Assembly: GCF_003390325.1 (NCBI RefSeq)
Contig: NZ_QUOK01000012.1
Coordinates: forward strand, 103,497-167,496
Direction of reading: 5' to 3'
DNA from: Rhodohalobacter sp. SW132
GTDB taxonomy: Bacteria; Bacteroidota; Rhodothermia; Balneolales; Balneolaceae
Length of the DNA stretch: 64,000 bases
The notes beneath the pieces were generated by a model that was not told the origin of the DNA, did not search any database, and saw nothing but the letters and a program-made list of their open reading frames with translations. This document shows, one piece after another, positions 45,017 to 54,588 of this stretch; position 1 is the first letter of the stretch, and each line of letters starts with the position of its first letter. The translations under genes were made by a program, and so were the position numbers.

Positions 45017-47965
45017 TTAGAAGCCAATGTTTATGCCAACAATAAATTGACGCGGTATCGGCGTATCAAAAAAGATCTGCTTTCGGATTGCTGAATCTGA
45101 AAGATCTCCACGATAGTTTGCTTCGGCTTCGAGCCCTTCATACTCCTGTGATCTCCAGAGATTTCGACCTGAAAATGTTAAAGCGGCATTCCTGAGTCCG
45201 GCACGGCTAACAAGGTCTGACGGAACTCTGTAGGTAACGGATAGCTCTCTGAGTTTCCAGAAATCTGATGGAAACACAAAATCACCCTGAGTAAGGTCGG
45301 AATTTCTCTGGCAGTTCATATTTATAACTTCATTTGCAGGCTCCCGGCAGGCGATTGCAACAGGGCCTGGAGTTGCCACGCCTTGTCCATCAGAAATATC
45401 TCGCCGTGGGTCCCATAACCATCGAAGGGTACTGCTCTGCAGGTAACCGCCACTTTGGTGATCGAAAAGAACTTTTACGTTGAAATTCCGGATATCAAAC
45501 GTACTTCCAATTTGTGCTGTTCGGGTAGGTAAAGCCGGGCCGATGTAGTCCCATCCTTCCTCTGAAGTATCGAGAAGGTTGCTTGCGAGATCCGTCTGCC
45601 CATCAACCGTGATATAACGGTCGCCAAAGAAGCTTCCCACGGAGTACCCTTCCTGGATAAATTGACGCCATTGAACCTGTACAGGGGCACCATCACCAAG
45701 AGAAATCACTTCATTCTCATTTGTGCTGTAATTTACCAGTCCGTTCCAGCGGAAATCGCCGCGATCGATAATTACCCCGTTTAGAGAAAGTTCAATTCCC
45801 TGATTCTTAATCTCACCAACATTTTCAAGCTGCGTGGAGATGAATCCCTGTGATGGAGGATATCTGAACTGGTACAGTGCATCTTCGGTGCGTTGATAAA
45901 AATAGTTGAAATCAATATTGAGCCTGTCATTCAAAACACTTGCATCGAACCCGATTTCGTATTCGTGAGACACTTCAGCTTTCAGATCGGGGTTTCCAAG
46001 GTTATCAGGTGTTACAGCAGGTTGGGCTCCTACAGCGGATACCGGAGACCACGTTCGGACAGCTGAAAAAGCACCAGGTTGCTGACCGGCAGTTCCATAC
46101 GCACCGCGCAATCGAAGTGTTCCCCAATTCTCATTCCAGAAAGAGCTTTCTGAAATGATGTAGGATGCATCAATTTTTGGATATAAAACATAATCAACAT
46201 CATCACCGAAAGCGCTGTGACCATCAGCCCGTGCCCCGAGAGTTACATACAGGCGCTCATTGAATCCAAACTGCTGCTCTACAAAAAAGCCAGCTGAACG
46301 CTCTTTAAATCTCGACTCTGCCGCACTTTGATCAACAGTGGCACTAACAGTTGACAATCCAACCATTGGGAAATCATTACCGATAGCAGAATTGGATCCA
46401 ACGTCTCTGTCGAAATACTGGAATCCGCCGGATGTAGTGGTTCTCAGCCATTCTGTTGGTTGAAACCGTAGAGTTGCAACATAATCAACATTGAAGTTGG
46501 TAACATTTCTTCGATAGTTGCTTTTAAAGCCGTTGATGAGATTATTGATGGCTCCAAAAGGAAAGAACTGTGTCTGATCTTCATTTCGGCTTTCGTACCC
46601 CAGGGTTACTCTGTGGCTGAAATTTCCTGCCGGGTTGTGGTTCATTTGGAGGGAAGTGTTAAACCGGTTTCCATCCTGGAACGTTTGGATAGCTGTGTGG
46701 TCGCGAGTTGGAGTTCCAAACTGACCTTGTGGCCCGCCCACGAGTCCGTTAATCGTGTATCCACGGGTGTTATTGGCATCTGGTACGTGTTGAACCGAAC
46801 GATCTGAAAAGGATGTATTCAAACTGATATCGAGATCATCACGAGGGTCAAAATCCAGATTCAACCTGAAACCAAGATAATCTTCACCACTTTCAGGCAG
46901 AATACCAGTTTCATTTCTGAAACTACCGGAAGCATAATATCGCACATTATTCACTCCGCCTCTGACAGATAGGTTGTGTGTGGTCATCGTTCCGGTTTGA
47001 ACCATCTCATCATAAAACCAGTCGCTGTATTCAGATACCTGCCACCAGCTGGGTGGTGTGTTTAACATGCCAACCTGATTGCGGTAGGTGAATTGTGGTG
47101 TTCCGTCGATCCCCCTTTTTGTAAAAATCTGGATTACACCAGCTGATGCTTCTGAACCATATAACGTTGCTGCTGAAGCTCCCCGGATCACTTCCATTCG
47201 CTCAATATCTTCCGGGTTGATATCATCGAGACCTGACCAGCTTACACCTGCTGTAGTAGTGCCGATTCCACTTGATCGTTCGTTATCAATCCGAACACCG
47301 TCTACATAAATGATCGGTTCGTTACTTTGTGAAATACTGGCGGCTCCTCTAAGTACTATTGTGCTTCCCTGGCCTGACTTACCACCGCCAAGCTGAACTC
47401 TCGCACCGGCAACTCGCCCCTGGAGCATTTGAGACATATTTTGGATGGGGGCTTCAGCCAATTCTTCGGTAGAAATACTGGAAATGGATGATCCGATTTC
47501 GCGACGGGCTGAACTGGCGCCTCTGGCTGTTACAACAACCTGATCAAGTCCGAGTACATCTGCCCGGAGATTAAAATCCATTTCGGTGTCCACACCAGAC
47601 TGAATTTCTATGGTTCGCTCCAAAGCAGTGTAACCAATAAAGTTTGCACTGATTTGGTACGTTCCAACAGGGATATCAGATATAGAATATTGCCCGTCCA
47701 CATCTGCGGATGCACCCAGTCCGAGTTCTTCAATAAAAACATTTGATCCGGGCAGGGGATCTCCTGAACTACGATCTGTAACAATACCTGATACAGATCC
47801 GGTTTGAGCAATTGCACTACCTGTTACAATCAATGTAAACAGGAGTAGCATACTCATGCAGCTAACTAAAGTTCGATTAATTTTTTTGCAAACCACGCCA
47901 TTCCTCGTAAATCGGGAGGAATCACCAGGATTGAGCAAAAACGTTTTCTGGAGCGTTCGTATCAT
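45017..47965 (-). CDS. SusC/RagA-family TonB-linked outer-membrane protein
   Basis: 982 residues. Signal sequence at about 30-52, preceded by a longer N-terminus (MIRTLQKTFLLNPGDSSRF). A carboxypeptidase-regulatory-like domain follows (GSVSGIVTDRSSGDPLPGSNV..FIGYTALERTIEI, about 55-130), then the TonB plug: LDQVVVTARGASSARREIGSSI with IERMEVIRGASAATLYGSEASAGVIQI. The rest is a 22-stranded barrel ending in FIVGINIGF. No separate TonB-extension (STN) domain is visible. Moves larger nutrients with the SusD lipoprotein downstream. Confidence 0.95.
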   Translation of the reverse strand: MIRTLQKTFLLNPGDSSRFTRNGVVCKKINRTLVSCMSMLLLFTLIVTGSAIAQTGSVSGIVTDRSSGDPLPGSNVFIEELGLGASADVDGQYSISDIPVGTYQISANFIGYTALERTIEIQSGVDTEMDFNLRADVLGLDQVVVTARGASSARREIGSSISSISTEELAEAPIQNMSQMLQGRVAGARVQLGGGKSGQGSTIVLRGAASISQSNEPIIYVDGVRIDNERSSGIGTTTAGVSWSGLDDINPEDIERMEVIRGASAATLYGSEASAGVIQIFTKRGIDGTPQFTYRNQVGMLNTPPSWWQVSEYSDWFYDEMVQTGTMTTHNLSVRGGVNNVRYYASGSFRNETGILPESGEDYLGFRLNLDFDPRDDLDISLNTSFSDRSVQHVPDANNTRGYTINGLVGGPQGQFGTPTRDHTAIQTFQDGNRFNTSLQMNHNPAGNFSHRVTLGYESRNEDQTQFFPFGAINNLINGFKSNYRRNVTNFNVDYVATLRFQPTEWLRTTTSGGFQYFDRDVGSNSAIGNDFPMVGLSTVSATVDQSAAESRFKERSAGFFVEQQFGFNERLYVTLGARADGHSAFGDDVDYVLYPKIDASYIISESSFWNENWGTLRLRGAYGTAGQQPGAFSAVRTWSPVSAVGAQPAVTPDNLGNPDLKAEVSHEYEIGFDASVLNDRLNIDFNYFYQRTEDALYQFRYPPSQGFISTQLENVGEIKNQGIELSLNGVIIDRGDFRWNGLVNYSTNENEVISLGDGAPVQVQWRQFIQEGYSVGSFFGDRYITVDGQTDLASNLLDTSEEGWDYIGPALPTRTAQIGSTFDIRNFNVKVLFDHQSGGYLQSSTLRWLWDPRRDISDGQGVATPGPVAIACREPANEVINMNCQRNSDLTQGDFVFPSDFWKLRELSVTYRVPSDLVSRAGLRNAALTFSGRNLWRSQEYEGLEAEANYRGDLSDSAIRKQIFFDTPIPRQFIVGINIGF

Positions 47966-48365
47966 AATAATACTTTTGATTAGGTTACGATGGTAAATTA
48001 AACGGAACAGGTAAGAATTAATGAATGATTAGTGAAGCAGCTCAAACTGTTACAGTTTAATGATTACCATCTGTTGAATGTTATGCTAACATTATCAAAT
48101 GTGCCCCAAAAAATCTATGGTCAATTGGAAAGATTTTTGGCACTGCATCAGTACCTTATTGGGTGCGTTAATGGCTTTAATGTTGAATGCAATCCCGATC
48201 CGGCAGATAAGGTTCTGGGGGGATTAAAAATATTTTCGGTATTCCCGTACCCAGTGAAGAATTGTTGAAAAAGAAATTATGATAAGAAATAATCAAATTT
48301 CAATATTTGCCGATAATATCACTTTAGGTATTAATTTCTAAGCTTTTTTACCAACAGGTGGAGTA
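47966..48365. other. Divergent intergenic region
   Basis: Region between susC and dacB. A minor frame at 48032-48268 has low-complexity residues and no motif. Another, at 48117-48227, MVNWKDFWHCISTLLGAL.., would be a 36-residue membrane peptide, but has no ribosome-binding site. Neither is called. Confidence 0.3.
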
Positions 48366-49754
48366 ATGATCAATATTAAAATGACTCAAAAAATTGCAGG
48401 TTCATTCATTCTTATTCTATTTTCAATTACGCTTTTATCGTGTAAAACTACCGAGCCTGCAATGGATCGCAGCCCCGGTTTGGATGAGGAAGAGCGTAAC
48501 GGGCTTGAAAAAATATTTACAAAATCTGACGTCTTTTCTGAGAGTATAACCGGCTTTGTTCTGTATGATCCTGAATCAGAATCCATCCTCCACAACAGAG
48601 ACGCAGAACGCTATTTCACGCCGGCATCAAACACAAAAATTCTTACGCTCTATGCCGCTCTTCAGGCGCTCCCTGATACCCTCGCTTCCCTCCGCTATAC
48701 GGTTCGGAATGATACACTCTACTTTCGCGGCACCGGTGACCCCTCATTTTTAAGTCCTTATTTCGACTATTACAAAGTGTATGACTTTTTGAAAAACAGG
48801 GAAGAAGTTCTGGTATACGACGACAGCCATTTCAGAGATGAACATTTTGGCGAAGGGTGGCCGTGGGATTGGTACCCGCAGGCGTACGCTCCCGAGAAAA
48901 GTCCGTTCCCAATTTACGGAAACATGATGCGTCTGCATGCCCAGCAGGTCGCCCTGGTAATGCTGAACGAAGAACAGTCCATTGAACCGGCTTACTTTGA
49001 AAAATATATCGAAAACATGGGGTGGGACGGGGATCAGCTCGAACTTGTGAAGCGCGACAGAAACAGCAACACAATTTACTATGCACCGAAATCAGACACC
49101 GCACGTCAGGTCAGAAATATACCATTTATTTATGACCGCGAACTCATTGCCGGACTGCTTGCTGATACACTCGGGCGTGATGTGCTTCTGGCAGATAATA
49201 TAGAGGCAGAGTATGATTCAACTCTTTACACGACCCCGGCAAAACCACTTTACGAACGCATGATGCTGATGAGTGATAACCTGATCGCAGAGCAGCTGAT
49301 GCTGATGATTTCTGACAGGGAATTTGGCACAATGAATACGTCACGAGCCATACAATTTTCATTAAATTCATTCATGAACGACCTGCCGCAGCGGCCCCGG
49401 TGGTCTGATGGATCCGGGCTCACTCGATACAACCTGATCACTCCATACACCACTGCAATTTTGCTCGAAAACCTTTACCAGATGGTGGGGCATGATGATG
49501 CATTGTCTTATTTTCCGGCCGGCGGGGTCAGCGGAACACTCAGCGGATGGTACCGCGCACCGGAAGGCCGGCCGCCATTTGTCTACGCAAAAACGGGGAC
49601 ACTTCGAAACAGCACAAGCCTGAGCGGATATCTTTTTACAGACAGCGGTCGCCGGTTAATTTTCAGTTTTCACAACAATAACTATGTAGTGAGCAACAAT
49701 GTTCTGCGCACAGAAATGAATACGGTTCTTCAGCATATTCGCGAAAACTATTGA
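48366..49754 (+). CDS. dacB: D-alanyl-D-alanine carboxypeptidase / endopeptidase, PBP4 (S13) type
   Basis: 462 residues. Lipoprotein signal with LLSC (Cys26). Penicillin-binding motifs: SxxK as ASNTK (Ser88-Lys91), SDN in LMSDNLIAEQ, KTG in YAKTGTLRNS, with VLVYDDSHFRDEHFGEGWPWDWYPQ typical for S13. Trims peptidoglycan cross-links in the periplasm. Start chosen at 48366 after GGTGGAG, though 48384 is possible. Confidence 0.92.
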   Translation: MINIKMTQKIAGSFILILFSITLLSCKTTEPAMDRSPGLDEEERNGLEKIFTKSDVFSESITGFVLYDPESESILHNRDAERYFTPASNTKILTLYAALQALPDTLASLRYTVRNDTLYFRGTGDPSFLSPYFDYYKVYDFLKNREEVLVYDDSHFRDEHFGEGWPWDWYPQAYAPEKSPFPIYGNMMRLHAQQVALVMLNEEQSIEPAYFEKYIENMGWDGDQLELVKRDRNSNTIYYAPKSDTARQVRNIPFIYDRELIAGLLADTLGRDVLLADNIEAEYDSTLYTTPAKPLYERMMLMSDNLIAEQLMLMISDREFGTMNTSRAIQFSLNSFMNDLPQRPRWSDGSGLTRYNLITPYTTAILLENLYQMVGHDDALSYFPAGGVSGTLSGWYRAPEGRPPFVYAKTGTLRNSTSLSGYLFTDSGRRLIFSFHNNNYVVSNNVLRTEMNTVLQHIRENY

Positions 49755-49815
49755 TTGTCAGATGATCTTAATTTTCAATACATTTTGCCTGATTCAATAA
49801 CAAACTAAACACCGT

Positions 49816-52134
49816 ATGACAGATCACCGACAACTCTTCCTTTTTATCGTTCTCATTCTATCACTCATGCTTCCGTTTGAAAAAGCTCATGCGCAGGATG
49901 CCCTGAGTGATGCAGATTATGAACGGGCAGAACAGATGCTCAGCTGGAACCTATCAGATAAAGTGTTCAACAGTTCTGTGTCACCAAACTGGGTTGACAA
50001 TCACCATTTTTGGTACCGGACAAATACCCGCCGTGGTGTGGAATTTCGCTTAATCAACGCTTCCGGCCAAAGCAAAGAGCAGGCATTTGATCACGAACGG
50101 CTCGCTGCTTCAATGTCTGATATCACAGATCTATCGATCGATCCGTATGACCTGCGGATTACTGGTCTCGATTTCGAGGACGACTTCAGTGCACTGATTT
50201 TTCAATTCAGGGGAGATACCTGGAGCTGCTCCCTTCAGACGTATAACTGTGATGTAAGCAGTGAGGAACGATATTCTGCCCCGATGTCGGTTACATCACC
50301 CGACGGAAAATGGGCTGCCTATCAAAAAGAGTATAACTTGTGGGTGCGCAATCTGGAAACCGGCGATGACATACAGCTTACGACTGAGGGTGTGGAGCAT
50401 CATAGTTTTGGTACAAATAATCACGGATGGTCCCGGTCTGATCGTCCGATACTCACCTGGTCACCCGACTCCAGAAAAATCGCCACGTTTCGTCTGGATG
50501 AGCGCGATGTGGGAATGATGACACTCTGGAAAACAATGGTTGGCCGCCCCGAAGCCGATATCTGGCCATACGCATTGCCGGGTGATACGGTGGTTCCCAT
50601 GCTCGAGCGCGTAGTTTTGGATGTTGAATCACAGGAAAAAGTGTGGCTTAATGTGGAACCCGACCATCAGCGGGCCTCCAACTGCTGCGGACTGATACGC
50701 GGCGGGCAGTGGACCGATATCGAATGGAGTGCAGACGGCGAACATCTGGCCTTTGTTTCAACTTCGCGCGACTACAAAGATGTGAAACTGCGTGTTGCGG
50801 ATCCGGAATCGGGTGAAGTGACCGAGATATTTGAAGACCGGGATGAGATCTTTTTTGAATCCAACCTGACCTCTCGCGGTTTTCCGAACTGGCGCGTTCT
50901 GCACGATAGCAGCGAATTTATCTGGTTCAACCGGAGTGATAACTGGGGGCATCTCTACCTGCACGATCTGCAATCCGGCGAGCTGAAAAACAGGATTACC
51001 GGCGGAGACTGGAATGTGGTGGATATACTGCATGTCGACGAAGAGAACCGGACGATTCATTTCACGGCTGTAGCGGTTGAAGAGGATCGCGATCCATATC
51101 ACGAATATCTCTATAGAATTAATTTCGATGGGTCGGGAATGGAACTGCTAACTCCGGTTGAGGCGCATCACTCCGTTTCGCTGAGCCCCGATCACTCATA
51201 CATTGTGAATACATTCAGTGATTTTGAAACGCCGCAAAAAACAGTGCTGCGTGATGCTGATGGCAACGAGCTGATGACCATCGAAGAAGCTGATATCGAA
51301 GATCTTCTCGCCACGGGGTGGAAGAAACCGGTTCCGATTCGTGCCAAAGCGAGGGATGGCGAGACCGATATCTACGGAATTATGATTCTGCCCACCGATT
51401 TTGATGAAAATAAATCGTACCCGATCATTAATGCGATCTACCCGGGACCGCAGGCGGGCAGTGTTGGCAGCCGGCATTTCTCTCCGACTCGAAGGGGACA
51501 GGCACAGGCTCTGGCCGAACTCGGATTTGTAGTGGTGGCGATTGATGCACTTGGCAGCAGCCCGATCCGCTCTCGTGAATTTCATACAGCCTACGCCGGT
51601 GATATGGTTGATAACGGACTACCTGACCAGATAGCCGCGATGCGTCAGCTCGCTGAAGAGTACAGCTTCATCGATATCGAAAGAGCAGGTATTTACGGCC
51701 ATTCTGGCGGCGGATTTGCAACTGCCGCGGCGCTGACCATGCATCCGGAATTTTTTAAAGTTGGAGTATCCGGCGCTGGAAACCACGATAACCGGGGTTA
51801 CACCTACTATTGGGGGGAAAAGTACCAGGGTCTTCTTGAAGAGGAAAACGGCGGCGATAATTACGAACAGTCGGCAATCCAGCTTCAGGCGGAGAACCTT
51901 GAAGGCAAGCTGTTAATCACCTACGGTTCGATGGATACGAACGTACATCCCGGCATGACGCTTTTGTTTGTTGATGAGCTGATTCGCCACAATAAAGATT
52001 TCGACCTGATTGTAATGCCGAACCGCGGACACGGTTACGCAAGCGAGCCGTATAACATCCGCAAGACGTGGGACTACTTTGTAGAACACCTGGCAGGAAA
52101 AACCCCGCCGAAGGAATACCTGATCAGGCGGTGA
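49816..52134 (+). CDS. DPP-IV-like S9 peptidase
   Basis: 772 residues. Signal peptide QLFLFIVLILSLMLPFEKAHA, then an eight-bladed propeller (about 50-500) with DPP4-like segments SPDGKWAAYQKEYNLWV, TWSPDSRKIATFRLDERDV, SADGEHLAFVSTSRDYKD, and the alpha/beta hydrolase end. Nucleophile Ser630 in YGHSGGGF, Asp in YGSMDTNVH, His in NRGHGYASEP. Expected to cut X-Pro dipeptides or similar from periplasmic peptides. Follows dacB by 60 bp. Confidence 0.93.
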   Translation: MTDHRQLFLFIVLILSLMLPFEKAHAQDALSDADYERAEQMLSWNLSDKVFNSSVSPNWVDNHHFWYRTNTRRGVEFRLINASGQSKEQAFDHERLAASMSDITDLSIDPYDLRITGLDFEDDFSALIFQFRGDTWSCSLQTYNCDVSSEERYSAPMSVTSPDGKWAAYQKEYNLWVRNLETGDDIQLTTEGVEHHSFGTNNHGWSRSDRPILTWSPDSRKIATFRLDERDVGMMTLWKTMVGRPEADIWPYALPGDTVVPMLERVVLDVESQEKVWLNVEPDHQRASNCCGLIRGGQWTDIEWSADGEHLAFVSTSRDYKDVKLRVADPESGEVTEIFEDRDEIFFESNLTSRGFPNWRVLHDSSEFIWFNRSDNWGHLYLHDLQSGELKNRITGGDWNVVDILHVDEENRTIHFTAVAVEEDRDPYHEYLYRINFDGSGMELLTPVEAHHSVSLSPDHSYIVNTFSDFETPQKTVLRDADGNELMTIEEADIEDLLATGWKKPVPIRAKARDGETDIYGIMILPTDFDENKSYPIINAIYPGPQAGSVGSRHFSPTRRGQAQALAELGFVVVAIDALGSSPIRSREFHTAYAGDMVDNGLPDQIAAMRQLAEEYSFIDIERAGIYGHSGGGFATAAALTMHPEFFKVGVSGAGNHDNRGYTYYWGEKYQGLLEEENGGDNYEQSAIQLQAENLEGKLLITYGSMDTNVHPGMTLLFVDELIRHNKDFDLIVMPNRGHGYASEPYNIRKTWDYFVEHLAGKTPPKEYLIRR

Positions 52135-52247
52135 TACCTTGATCGAAATTTTTTCAAAGAGTGTAATTAAGAAACCCTTTCAATATAATTTGCGGAAGGG
52201 TGACTGATTGCAGGATGTATACTACTTAAACATTTATTCTACACTAC

Positions 52248-52278
52248 AAAGATCGCGGCATCCCCGCGATCTTTTTTT
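52248..52278 (+). terminator. Intrinsic terminator after the S9 peptidase
   Basis: AAAGATCGCGG and CCGCGATCTTT pair around CATCC, followed by TTTTT. Strong stem-loop. It separates the S9 peptidase gene from the next gene at 52302. Confidence 0.85.
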
Positions 52279-52301
52279 AATTCCCGAAGCAACTATTAAT
52301 T

Positions 52302-52925
52302 ATGGAAGCAAACATTATTTATGAAATCATCGGTTATGTGGCGTCCGTTCTGGTAGCCATCTCACTGATGATGAGCAAAATTGTTCAGCTCAGAATTGTG
52401 AATCTGGTTGGTGCAGCTACATTTTCCCTTTACGGAATTTTAATCAGTTCTATCCCGGTTGCTGCAATGAACGGGTTTATCGTTCTGATTAATATCTATT
52501 ACCTGTCGAAGATATTTCGCGGACAGGAGTATTTCAAAATCCTGAGTGTTGGAACAGAAAGTGAATATTTGAATGAATTTTTATCGTTCTATAAAAAAGA
52601 AATCAAAAAGTTTCAGCCAGGCTTCCGGGGTAAACAGGCAGACTGGAATTTTTCATTTTTTGTACTGCGGGATATGGTTCCGGCCGGCGTGCTTGCAGGT
52701 ACTTTACAAAATGGCACATTGAAAATGGACCTGGATTTTGTATCTCCCAGCTATCGCGATTTCAAAATTGCCGAATATGTGTATCGTGACCAGTTAAACT
52801 ACATGAGAGAGAAAGGGGTGAAGGAAATCGTTACACCACCCGGGAGCGAAAAACACAATGCATACCTGGAAGAAGCGGGTTTTTCGAAAGATGAGAGAAC
52901 AGGTGAGTATAAACAAAAGGTGTAG
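52302..52925 (+). CDS. YgjV-like membrane domain fused to a soluble acyltransferase-like domain
   Basis: 207 residues. The first 70 hold three membrane segments (EIIGYVASVLVAISLMMSKIVQLRIVNLVG, FSLYGILISSIPVAAMNGFIVLINIYYL), as in the YgjV/Imp-like family. The remainder is soluble and resembles a degenerate GNAT fold (FVLRDMVPAGVLAGTLQNG, MDLDFVSPSYRDFKIAEYVYRDQLNYM, YLEEAGFSKDERTGEY). The fold idea comes from the strand-helix order, not an acetyl-CoA motif that I can see. Confidence 0.6.
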   Translation: MEANIIYEIIGYVASVLVAISLMMSKIVQLRIVNLVGAATFSLYGILISSIPVAAMNGFIVLINIYYLSKIFRGQEYFKILSVGTESEYLNEFLSFYKKEIKKFQPGFRGKQADWNFSFFVLRDMVPAGVLAGTLQNGTLKMDLDFVSPSYRDFKIAEYVYRDQLNYMREKGVKEIVTPPGSEKHNAYLEEAGFSKDERTGEYKQKV

Positions 52926-53100
52926 GCCCATAAAAAATTAGCAGCTCTCCGATCAAGAAGAACTGCTAAATATCATCTACAGACGGCTATTACCCCATTT
53001 GCACTTATAACATACTTGTTGAATACACCTACTGCAATAAGTAAAGTCTCGTAATTTAAGTACGTAAAAATACGTAGTGGTGCATTAAAGGACAGTTATA
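52926..53100. other. Intergenic region with TACGTA repeats
   Basis: TACGTA at 53061-53066 and 53071-53076, centred 10 bp apart, lies upstream of repeat copy 3 and downstream of both genes (convergent). TTAGCAG near 52938 and CTGCTAA near 52962 can pair. No gene. Confidence 0.35.
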
Positions 53101-53225
53101 TCGGGTGAGAATCTTCACCGAATGAATTCGCTTCAACCGGTGAATTGCCCTGTCTTTACATCATCCAGTGCATAACCGGTTTGATTAATATCTAAACCCA
53201 ACAACTCATCCGAAGACGTGAAGAA
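53101..53225. repeat. Dispersed structured repeat, copy 3
   Basis: Third copy of the element. TTCACCGAATGAA (53114-53126) and TTCAACCGGTGAA (53132-53144), TTCGC loop, 11 of 13 pairs. ACTCATCCGA starts at 53204, exactly 91 bp after CTTCACCGA starts at 53113. CGGGTGAG (53102-53109) can pair with CTCATCCG (53205-53212) with a G-U pair. It lies between convergent genes, 20 bp from the response-regulator stop. Confidence 0.7.
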
Positions 53226-53244
53226 ATCAGAAGTGAATACTTTC

Positions 53245-53892
53245 TTATAAATCTTCACCTTCCTGAAGAGCATACCTGACCAGGCCCGCAGTATTTTTGA
53301 TTCCAAGTTTTTGCATAAGATTTGAGCGGTGTGTCTCCACCGTCCGGGGACTAATGTAAAGCCGCTTCGCAATCTCAGCGCTTGTCAGCCCCTGTACGAT
53401 CAGCGACAGAACTTCCCGTTCTCGTTTGGTGATTGTATCGCCCATCGGTTTTCCCGGTTTATCCCTCTTGTTCGCATAATGCGTAACAATCGTTTTGGTA
53501 ACTTTTCGGCTAAAAGCCTGTTCGCCATCAGCAACGGCTAAAACCGTTTTTTCAAGTTCATTGGATGTCACCTGTCGTGTGATGTATCCCTTCACACCAC
53601 AATTCAGCGCCTGGTTTACATGGCCGATATCTGAAGTGCCGGAAACAACAATTACTGCAGGTGATGGATTTATTTCCTGGAGTTTTTTCATCAGGTCTTT
53701 GAGGCTCAGGTCGGAAAGTGAGGAAGAAATTATGCAGACACTGTCGGTGCCGCATGAATAGGATTTGAGCAGTTTATTAGCCGTTGGGTAGGTGTGAATC
53801 TTATCGATTTTCCTGGATTTTTCCAGCAGGCATACCATTCCACTTCTTGATATTTCAGAACCATCTGCTATGTGGACGGTAATTTTTTTCAT
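53245..53892 (-). CDS. LuxR/NarL-family response regulator with degenerate receiver
   Basis: 215 residues from ATG 53892 (the frame is open to a TTG at 53904). Receiver-like domain (1-120): IADGSEISRSGMVCLLEK, then SVCIISSSLSDLSLKDL where the phospho-acceptor Asp of NarL proteins (VVLLDLSMP) is expected; alignment places Ile or Ser there. The conserved Lys is present in NCGVKGYITR. The C-terminal LuxR helix-turn-helix is complete (ITKREREVLSLIVQGLTSAEIAKRLYISPRTVETHRSNLMQKLG). Likely phosphorylation-independent or regulated otherwise. Confidence 0.88.
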   Translation of the reverse strand: MKKITVHIADGSEISRSGMVCLLEKSRKIDKIHTYPTANKLLKSYSCGTDSVCIISSSLSDLSLKDLMKKLQEINPSPAVIVVSGTSDIGHVNQALNCGVKGYITRQVTSNELEKTVLAVADGEQAFSRKVTKTIVTHYANKRDKPGKPMGDTITKREREVLSLIVQGLTSAEIAKRLYISPRTVETHRSNLMQKLGIKNTAGLVRYALQEGEDL

Positions 53893-53956
53893 CGGTTCTC
53901 TCAACAGGTTTACTCATGTCAATATAATTTAATTTTTCAAATTGTAAATAGTGAAC

Positions 53957-54397
53957 TTAAAATGAGTTGAATAATGAGAATTGTATTGAGAGATAAATCA
54001 ATAAAATCAGGCGTATCGTCCAAAGTGCTGTTCGCACCCAGTTGGACTGAACCAGTTTTTTTACGCGTCCGGAACTATGGCTTTCAGCAAGTTTCAAATG
54101 AATCGGCATTTGAAGAAGGAAGGTAGACAGCCAGATCAGTCCGATCAGCAGAATATTGATCATAAATAGAAAATTGCCGGAAAACACGGTAAAGAGGAGA
54201 TAAAGCCCGGTGAAAAGTTCAGCCAGCATCACGGGAATCACAATAAAAGAGATACGCAACCGGTGCAGATCCATCTGACGGGTAAAATCACTTTTCTCAA
54301 TATGATCAAAGAGAGGGTAGTGAAGTAGTTGAATGACCCAGATAAGGCCAGTCATAAATGCCGTTGCAACCAGGTGGATCAGAAAATAGAAAGACAT
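53957..54397 (-). CDS. Small four-helix membrane protein
   Basis: 146 residues with four membrane segments (LIHLVATAFMTGLIWVIQLLHYPLF, FIVIPVMLAELFTGLYLLFTVF, FLFMINILLIGLIWLSTFLLQM, ALWTIRLILLIYLSIQFSL). The first contains a HYP pattern seen in related small membrane families. I do not recognise a named family with confidence. Confidence 0.7.
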   Translation of the reverse strand: MSFYFLIHLVATAFMTGLIWVIQLLHYPLFDHIEKSDFTRQMDLHRLRISFIVIPVMLAELFTGLYLLFTVFSGNFLFMINILLIGLIWLSTFLLQMPIHLKLAESHSSGRVKKLVQSNWVRTALWTIRLILLIYLSIQFSLFNSF

Positions 54398-54588
54398 AAA
54401 CCGATGGTTTTATTGATCAGATGATAATTAAAAAATGGATGAACCTGAAACAGGATGTCGCTGCCGTTCAATACAAATCACTTAGTTAAATTAATTGGAG
54501 GATTGAATAGGCGAATGGTTTACATATTGTTTATTTTAGCGCTTCTGTAAACAAAATGACGATAATCTTTTAAGTAACTGAATACTAT

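Noticed and set aside
48032..48268. 78-codon frame between susC and dacB
   Set aside because: No motif, no ribosome-binding site and unusual composition.
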